Assembly: GCA_024114885.1 (NCBI GenBank)
Contig: CP099430.1
Span: forward strand, 124,001 to 188,000
Source: Septoria linicola
Lineage: Eukaryota > Ascomycota > Dothideomycetes > Mycosphaerellales > Mycosphaerellaceae
Length of the DNA: 64,000 nucleotides
Reading direction: 5' to 3'
Shown here: positions 56,901 to 64,000 of the stretch, piece by piece
Numbering within the stretch: the stretch's first letter is position 1
Layout: each line of letters begins with the position of its first letter
The notes under the pieces: model-generated
Database searches by the model: none
What the model saw: only the letters and a program-made list of their open reading frames with translations
Told to the model about the DNA's origin: nothing
Made by a program: the position numbers and the translations under genes

Positions 56901-58395
56901 CTAAGGTACCGCGAGGTGTCTAATCGGAGCTTTTCTTAATAGAACCTAGAACTACTTACGTTATATCGCGGCTAGTCCACTATTAACGTTACTTATCGCT
57001 TACTAGGTAGTCTAGGTACTCTACGGCCCGGCCTCCTATCCTATAAAGACGTAACGCCTAGTTAATATAGAAGATCCGAGGCGTTATCCTGTCCTATTTT
57101 AGATACTAGATTATAATAACCTTGCCGTTCATACCTATAACTATTAACCTCTTATTACCGTTACGAGTCAACTATCCTTACGTAATTATATACTCGACTA
57201 ATAAGTAGAAGTTAGCTATATAGCCTAATCTATAGTAGATGTAGTAGCGACCTTTTATATACTCCGCGATCTATAGCGAAACATACTCTAAGTACGCCCC
57301 GATCGTTATAGCCTACTATTACTACTAGTTACTATTATCTTAGATAGTAGGCGACATGTATTGCCCGGTAGGTTAGATAGGCGCGGGGGCCAAGCTATGT
57401 CCGCCCTTCTACTTTAGAAGTATTAGATTGTTAATAGTCAACTTGTTAAAGTTACGGACCAGGTCGTTATTAGTCTATATTAGTCTAACTATGACTTCCG
57501 TAGCTTCTATAGGTCGGCCTTCTATAATAGACTTCTATAAGGACTTAAGTTGACTATAGTTACGAGCCTACTCTGTCTAGAAACTATCTTCTCCTTTAAT
57601 AAGGTCCTCGGCTAACTTGAAGATCTTCTCGAATAGTTTATAGGTCTCTAGCTTATACGGATAGATTCTATGCTTAGTATAGAGTTTCTTAGATATCGCT
57701 ACCGGCACTCTATTTAGTAAGAGCCTTGATCTCTTACGCTTACTTATATCTTCTAGGTTAATAGAGTCCGAAGTAAGATAGAACTAGCGAAGGAACTCTT
57801 TCAAGTTATTACCTTCTACCTTCCTCTTTTAGTAGAGCTACTCTAGGTACTCTCTAGACCGAATAAGGTAGTAGGTATTACTCTTAATAAAGTAATTAAG
57901 GAAGGTAGTCTCGAATGTCTCTTATAACTTATACTCTAAACGCTGAATCTCCGGACGTAGTATAATATAGTAGTTAATAATAAGGCGCTTAATAGTGTTC
58001 TCGTACGAAGGCTCCTAGAGACTATAGTACTTACTAATTAACTTGAACCGCTCTAGGAACTTAGTAGCATTTTCTCTAGTAAAGTAGTAGTTTTAGTTAG
58101 TGCCTAGTATAGGCAGCTTTAGTTTGTTTACTTCGAGGACTTGCTATAAGAGAGAAGCGAACTCTAGCTAGGTGCCTATTATAGGTTACTAAACAGGCTC
58201 TAACTAAGCTAGCTGTCCTCGAGTGTCGATATATCCTTCTACTAGAACGCTATCCGTAGACTAGCTATTTACCTTAGCATTATCAGAGATCCGGCCTTCT
58301 ACGAGAGAAGATATAATAGGCTAGTTACTTTAGAAGTAGTAGCTTATAGCAAGTTAGGCAAGGCAGTAATAGTCGTATTCGTCCGCCTCTTCTAT
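56900..58395 (-). pseudogene. Gypsy-3 Gag with CCHC zinc knuckle
   Basis: The minus-strand frame reads GTN*NYYFTRENATKFLERF, KLISKYYSL*EPSYENTIKR, IINYYIILRPEIQRLEYKL, FLRQFYLTSDSINLED and FEKIFKLAEDLIKGED, a Gypsy capsid domain. Near 57,195-57,250 RYYIYYRLGYIANFY has the exact spacing of a CX2CX4HX4C knuckle in which all four ligands read Tyr. TGC to TAC and CAC to TAC are both RIP changes, so an RNA-binding knuckle (RCYICYRLGHIANFC pattern) is inferred. Confidence 0.78.
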
Positions 58396-58989
58396 AGGCA
58401 CGAAAAACAAGTTACTCCTTCGGTCTACGAGTTAAAGGGATCTAAGGACTTAATATATAGTGCCCTAGCGCGCTTGATTCCTCGTCGGGCCTCTAGGGGC
58501 CAGACTATCCGCGCTAAGAGCGTACGTTAGGCAATTTTAACTAAGCTAGTAACCTCGACTATTTCTCTAACTTTCTTAATATCCTCCGTCCTAATACGGA
58601 TATTAAGGATAAACCTTTTATAGCTCCTAGGAAATAGCCGCCTCGTAGGTAATCTGTGGTAGCTCCTTCCTAGTCAACTAATAATTCTAATTTCCTTAGG
58701 CAATTCGGAGCCTAGCGCCCCTCCTTAGCTAGTTTTTTAGTATTAAACGTATGCCTATATACGTTTGTAGCCTACGCTACGTAGAGTCGGTCGTTACCTT
58801 CCCTGCGCGCTAGTACTATAGCAGTTCCTAAGGCGTTTCTTTATTCCGCCTATAATCCTTATAGTACTATATCTTCCTATATAATAAGTCCTTACGCTAA
58901 GGCTACGTTACCTTAGACGTATTACGCGCGACATAGCGCGACTTCTAGTTCCTTGTAAGGCGTGTAGTAGCCCTACCTTCGGCTCCTTA
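58396..58989 (-). other. Gypsy-3 leader and primer-binding region
   Basis: About 590 bases between 5' LTR and gag without a recognised frame. Right after the LTR (minus strand) stands TAAGGAGCCGAAGGTAGGGC; GAGCCGAAGGTAGGGCT is nearly the same as GAGCCGAAGATAGAGCT in the Gypsy-1/Gypsy-2 leaders, which sits about 16 bases after the LTR there. I cannot match it to a specific tRNA. Confidence 0.5.
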
Positions 58990-59430
58990 TATAGCACGTA
59001 GACCTATAACTAACCTAGAGTAGTAGTATATAAGTCTATACGTAGGTCGTAGGGCCGGAGTCGGGCGATAGCCCTACGTAGTAGTTAGTAGCAGGTATAG
59101 TAGGCAGATTAGTAGCGTGCCTACGGCGCGTCGTCGCGGAGGTATACGTCGGCAGCTATAGTAGGCCGTATAGGCTATAAGCCTATTAGGATCGCGTAGT
59201 AGCGGCACCGGCGGAGGACAGGTAGTAAGTAGAACAAGTAGTCAAACAATGCTATATTGTATAATCGCTAAGTAGTAACCTAAGTAGTCCTCCCTAACCT
59301 TAGTAGTAGTAGTATGAAGGATGATTGTCTATAACCTCCGCGGCAAGCCCGAAAATCGCCCTTATACGCCTAGGCGGTAGTAGCCGCTATAGGCCCGCCT
59401 ACTAGGTATAGGGACGCCTACCGCGTTATA
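58990..59430 (-). repeat. 5' LTR of Gypsy-3
   Basis: 441 bp, partner of 48164-48604. Right flank ATAG (59431-59434) is the target duplication. Confidence 0.95.
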
Positions 59431-61271
59431 ATAGTCTTATAAGTTCTAAGGAGTCTCTATAGGCTAAAGTAAGCTATAAGAGACTAGAATTAGCTATATA
59501 TATTAAAGCTAAAAGAAATAGGATTTAGATAATTAGAAGTAGACCTATATCTTCTAATCTATAAGAAAAGAAAAGATCTAATAATCCTAATCTATATTAA
59601 TAATATATCTATTACTATAGAGAGACTAGAAGATATCCTCTAGTTTAAAGACTAACTTAGTAAGTCTTTAAGATTAAAGATCTTAAGAAGCTAGATAAGA
59701 TTCTTAGAATAAGACTAATAAGAAATAGATAGTAAGGCTAGCTAAAACTTAACTAGAAGTACTATATTTAGGAGAACCTAGCTAAGATAGAGATAGGCTA
59801 AGAAACTATATTACTAACTCTCTTACTAATAGATAGCTATAAAAGTCTAAAGCCTACTAGACTAAATAATAAAAAAGATAATAAGTAGAAATACTAATCT
59901 ATTATTAGAATATAGATATAGCTTATAACTATTATAAGACTAGATATCTTATTTACTCTTAGAAGACTAAGCTTCTATATTAGTAATCTAATAGTAGGAT
60001 ATATATAGGCCTTAAAGAAGCTAACTAGATATCTAAGATTAAACTTAGATCTTAGTTTAAGATACTTAAGGAATAGTTAAGGCTATCTTACTAGATATAT
60101 AGACTCTAACTATATAATAGATAAGGCTAATAGAGTCTTAATCCTTAGATATATCTTCTTCCTTTATATTATACTAATCTCCTAGATAAGTAAGAAGTAG
60201 AAGTCTATAGCTATATCTATAATAGAAGCTAAATATATAGCTATAGGAGTATATATAAAATAGTTATAGTTTCTTAGTACTCTTCTAAGAGAGCTTAGAT
60301 ACCTAGAGTTAGTAGGAGAATATTCTTACTAACTAAGGATCCTTAGTAACTAGGAAACTATTACTAGAATTAGGCTAATTTAGCTAAAAGATAATAACTA
60401 AGCTACTCTTACTCTAGTTAAGGATTTATATATTTATAATAAGTCTAAATATATTAATATCTTATATAATACTATAAGAAAGCTCTAGTAGAATAGGCTT
60501 ATCTCTATAGAATATATAAGTATAAAAGAGATAGTAGTAGATAGTCTTACTAAGCTAAAGAATAGACTATAGTTTTAGGATTTTATAAGGTAGCTCTATC
60601 TTATATAAGAGATATATAAAAGATAACTCTAAGCCTTAGAGTTAAACTAAGAGGAGTCTAAAAGAATAATTTAGTTATTTAGCTCCTTCTTAGTTAGTCT
60701 TTATAAAGTTCTAAATAGCTCTACTAATATTAGACCTATTACTAACTATAATATTACTATATAGTATCTAGCTAAACTAGATACCCTCTAAGGTTAAGTA
60801 CTAGTTAATATTAAAGACCTTCTCTATAGTAGCTATTATCTCTAGTACTAGTATATAGTTACTTTACTCTCTAGCTTAATATAGGATCTCTATAGCTAAG
60901 AATAGTATACCTTAGAGGCCCTTAGAGAACTAAGAAGCTATATAGAAAATAACTAGGTATAGGACTAGTCTTTAAGGTATCTAGAGAGCTATTAGAATTA
61001 GCTATAAGTAAGGATAGGGATAACTTACTAGATAGTCTATATCTTAAATAATCTACTTCTATATAATAGAGAAGGAAGATCTTATAGAAGGTATTTTATT
61101 TACCTTTTTATAGAAGATAGTAGTATAGAAAGTTCTATTAGATAGATAGTTAGTACTAGCTAATTATTAGTCTAAAAAGTAAGTACTTAATAACTAATTA
61201 AGATTAGGACTAGTTTTTAAAGTACTATAGATAATCTATTAGAAGATCTAACTATATAGTATAAGTAGGAG
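59431..61271 (+). pseudogene. Copia-II fragment: RT end, RNase H, 3' region
   Basis: Collinear with Copia-I 14,596-16,436 and continuous with 47781-48163. Contains the RT box as LIYINNISIT near 59,590-59,620, and RNase H with SIAISIIEAKYIAIG near 60,212-60,250. Differences from Copia-I are mostly transitions plus a few single-base indels (for example near 59,660). Ends with the purine tract ATAAGTAGGAG. Confidence 0.9.
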
Positions 61272-61548
61272 TATTAAGAATATATCCTAGATAGTTAGGT
61301 TAGATATAGATATTTAGGTATAGTTCTAGATACCTAAGGCACCTATCTAAGGCTTAGTAAGAGGTATATCTTACTTCTTATTCTTCTCTTCTTAGATAAC
61401 TAACTTAATTAACTTTATATTTAGTTCCTAGTATAATACTACTATACTATATATATAAGATAGTTTAAGATTAATTCTCTATTCTTCTTTACTACGCTAT
61501 GTCCTTCTTAATATTATATAGTATCTATAACGCTCTCTACTTTTAATA
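61272..61548 (+). repeat. 3' LTR of Copia-II
   Basis: 277 bp, same ends as the Copia-I LTRs (TATTAAG...CTTTTAATA). The following CTTAG (61549-61553) is the presumed right target duplication; the left partner is outside the window. Confidence 0.93.
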
Positions 61549-61944
61549 CTTAGTATCTTTAGACTAGAATAGGCTATCCTTATAGATAGTATCTAGAAGA
61601 TCCTTTAGAACTATCGTATTAGCGATTACTTACTTAACGAAGCGTTTCTAATACTTCGATTAAAGATACTAGTCGATTATCTTATTAATAGTAAGGACTA
61701 GGACTCTTATAGCTTTAGTCTAGCCTATATGATTTTAGTAGCTAATTATTTAGATTAGAGCGTAGAGGCTAGTATAGTCTATTACGATTTAGATATTACT
61801 ACTCTACTATAAGTTTATAGACTCTACTATAGAGTACGAAGATAAGATTATTATCTTTACCTTACTATTATTAAAAGATCGCTTAGCTAATATATAAGCG
61901 CGATTCTAAATACTAGCGTAGATAACTCGATATAGGATCTAGAA
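61549..61944 (+). other. Unassigned sequence between Copia-II and Gypsy-2 fragment
   Basis: About 400 bases that match no other part of the window that I could find. A + frame reads LL*NYRISDYLLNEAFLILR and SLAYMILVANYLD*SVEASI, protein-like after RIP correction, but I recognise no family. It could be pol sequence of another Gypsy variant joined to the fragment at 61945. Confidence 0.35.
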
Positions 61945-64000
61945 GAGTCGAGATTCTACTCTAAGTTATAGTTAGCTAGAGGTAGTATATTAATAGCTTA
62001 TATATTACGAAGAACTATTTATTAATAGTTATACGCGAATCTCTATCGCGCTAGCTAGAAGTATATATATTTTAGTATCTAGTAAAGAGTATCTCCTTAG
62101 TATAGATAGTAAGGTTTATATAGGAAAAGATCTTTTACTAGTAGAGTACTACTATAGAAGTTATTCTCGATAACTATAAGACTAACCTTAGTAAAGTAGA
62201 GAAGCTACTACTATCGTATAGTATTAAATATATTAATATTTCGCTATACTACTTTTAATCTAATACTATCGTTAAAGTTAGCTATAAGACGATACTAGAC
62301 GCCTATTTAAAGCTCTCTAATAGTAGCCTTTATTCGATTTAAGACTATATTCTAGTAGTCCTATAGGTAGAGAGAATAATAATAGTCTCTACTACTAGCC
62401 TAACGCTATTAGAAGTAATAATTAGATATAACGTAGTACTACTAATCGAGCTAGAATACTATACTTTCTAGATTATAGATTAGAGTATAGTTAAGACTAG
62501 AGTAGAGCTTCTTACGATCTAGGCTTAAGCTCTAGAAGCTATAGAAATAACTATAGAAGAAGGACGACTATATTAAAAGCGCCTTTAGGAATAGAATAAG
62601 GCGTAGTTCGATAAATATCGCTATACAGATCTTACTATACTAAAGGAAAGTAATCTCGTATTAGTATATCGCTCTAAATTAAAGACTAGTTTCTCTTATA
62701 AGCTTATATTTAGATAGGAAGGCTCTTTTAGAGTATCTAAAGTATTATAGAGTAGTATATCGTATAAGCTCGAGGAACTAGATAGCTTAAAATATAAGTA
62801 TATCTATAAGAGAATAGATCTTAAGAAGTATATCTTTCTATAAGAAAACCTAAAGCTAGTTCTAGATTAGATTAAGCTAGAAGAAGTACTACTACTAATC
62901 GAGAAGGTTATTAAACTAGGACTTCTATCTAGGTATAAGTATCTATAGATCTTTATTAGTAGGCTATTAGTAATAACTTAATAAGAAAGAGAGAGTTATA
63001 TATACTAGCTATTAATAGAGCTTAAGGAAGAAATAGAAGACTTAGTAAGCTAAAGACTAAAGCTAGCCTAGTAGAGTTAACGAAGTAGAAATTTAGTAAG
63101 TAATACTTAATTAGTAATATAAGCTAAGATCTAACTACTAAAGCCTAACCTCTACTACTAAGAGAGCTAATCTTTCTAAGTTTATATCTTTCTAAGCGCT
63201 TCTTTTATTCCTAAAGCTACTATCGAGCTCTAACTAGAGCTTTCTAAGCTTATAATTTACTAGATTAGTAGAAATCTAGCTAAATCTTAACTATCTTAAC
63301 GCTATTTTCTAAAGCTAAAATAAATATCTATATAGCTAGTTATTTCTCTAAACTTAACTTTCGAATATAGATCTTATATCTACTAGCTAATCTACTATCC
63401 TACTTCTTTTTCTAAGCCTTAAGCTTACTATTACTATAAAATTAGCTGTCCTAAGCTACTTTCTACTACTAGGTCTTAAATCTAAGCTAGACCTATATCT
63501 TCTAAGCTCTTTTCTACTAGCGATTTCTAAGATTAGCGCTATAATCTACCTTCCTAGAGCTCTTTCTATTAATAATTAGTAAAGCGAGATAAGGATTTTC
63601 TATCTTAAAGATCTTTCTATTACTAATTAGTAAAGCGAGGAATTACTAAAAATATTAGTTTTTAGTAAGAAACTCTTAAAGTCTAAGGTTCTTAGTATAT
63701 CTAGAAATAGAGAAGCTTAAGTCTTTAGCGATAGTAGCTCTAATAGCTTCTTTCTAGCTATTAGTTTTAGCGCTAGTAGTCTCTTATAATATAGAAAGTA
63801 GGATCTAGTAAGCCGACTAGATATATAAAAAATAAGGCTCTTTTAAGTTAGTAGAGATAACGATAAAAGCGTCTAAGTCTTAGTCCTTATTAGCGATAGT
63901 AAGATATATACTATAGTAGTTAGTAGTAGCGTTAGTAGTATACGATAGCTATAGAAGCGTTAAGGTAAAGTAAAATTTTAGTTATCTTTTTAAACGATAA
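61945..64000 (+). mobile_element. Gypsy-2 fragment: integrase core and pol tail, cut by window edge
   Basis: Aligns from 61945 with 30,645-32,752 of copy A: integrase core (YITKNYLLIVIRESLSR, VILDNYKTNLSKVEKLLLSY, YYF*SNTIVKVSYKTIL), C-terminal module (FSYKLIFR*EGSFRVSKVL) and tail. It breaks off at the window end inside the border palindrome (63976-64000). It has only one unit of the tail repeat that is duplicated in the outer copy. Confidence 0.85.
63976..64000. repeat. Gypsy-2 border palindrome, cut by window end
   Basis: TTTTAGTTATC arm, TTTTTAAAC core and the first bases of the second arm (GATAA), identical over this length to 32728-32752. Confidence 0.75.

Larger units (their letters stand above)
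48164..59430 (-). mobile_element. Gypsy-3, 11.3-kb LTR retrotransposon, youngest element
   Basis: 11,267 bp on the minus strand with 441-bp LTRs (48164-48604, 58990-59430) ending TATAGC...GTTATA and a 4-bp duplication ATAG in Copia-II. In element order: 5' LTR, gag (about 58,390-56,900), protease region, RT (54,600-54,050), RNase H (53,780-53,340), integrase (53,000-51,850), a third frame from ATG at 51400 to about 48,730, polypurine tract, 3' LTR. CA and TG are far more frequent than elsewhere, so RIP is incomplete, but TAG stops break every frame. It is about twice the length of a minimal Gypsy element. Confidence 0.92.

Noticed and set aside
1..64000. Many long open stretches in various frames
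   Set aside because: Loss of TG makes TGA rare, so open frames arise by composition; only those with family motifs were kept.

Overview
The window is a stack of dead transposable elements from a filamentous ascomycete (Pezizomycotina type; I cannot name the species). CpA and TpG are almost absent nearly everywhere (the first 240 bases contain neither) while CpG survives. This is the signature of repeat-induced point mutation (RIP). Former CAG, CAA and TGG codons read as TAG or TAA, ATG and TGA are rare, and every coding region is broken. I found no host gene, tRNA, rRNA or CRISPR array.

Layout by nesting. The scaffold is one Ty1/copia element (Copia-II, +). Its pieces (1346-1391, 4243-4526, 47781-48163, 59431-61548) align end to end with the more complete Copia-I. 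It runs off the left edge and ends in an LTR at 61272-61548. Into it went, from left to right: a Gypsy-2 copy (to 1345), a 2.85-kb Gag-plus-chromodomain mini-element (1392-4242), a Helitron (4527-5436 and 40125-47780), and an 11.3-kb Gypsy-3 element (48164-59430, -). The Helitron was then split by a Gypsy-2 element on the - strand (5437-40119, target duplication AATAC). That element was itself hit by Copia-I (10417-16713, duplication CCTAC) and by a + strand block of Gypsy-1 (19615-25055) joined to a second Gypsy-2 copy (25056-35325). Right of Copia-II lie about 400 unassigned bases and then another Gypsy-2 fragment up to the window end.

How the parts work. Gypsy-2 has gag/protease, pol (RT, RNase H, integrase) and a third reading frame; an interrupted palindrome (TAGTTATC...GATAACTA) recurs at each boundary between these units. 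Gypsy-1 carries a different pol lineage between Gypsy-2-type ends. Gypsy-3 is the least mutated element and carries an about 890-codon third frame after pol. The Helitron encodes a Rep (HUH) domain and a PIF1-like helicase. Its coding region is interrupted by about 60-80-bp introns that share one hairpin (TTTCTATTATAAAGTAG...CTACTTTATAATAGAAA), like the introner-like elements described in Dothideomycetes. I regard that as the most interesting content of the window.

Domain calls rest on my own translation and recognition of family motifs with RIP-type changes allowed for. No search was run. Domain limits without a sharp sequence edge are approximate.
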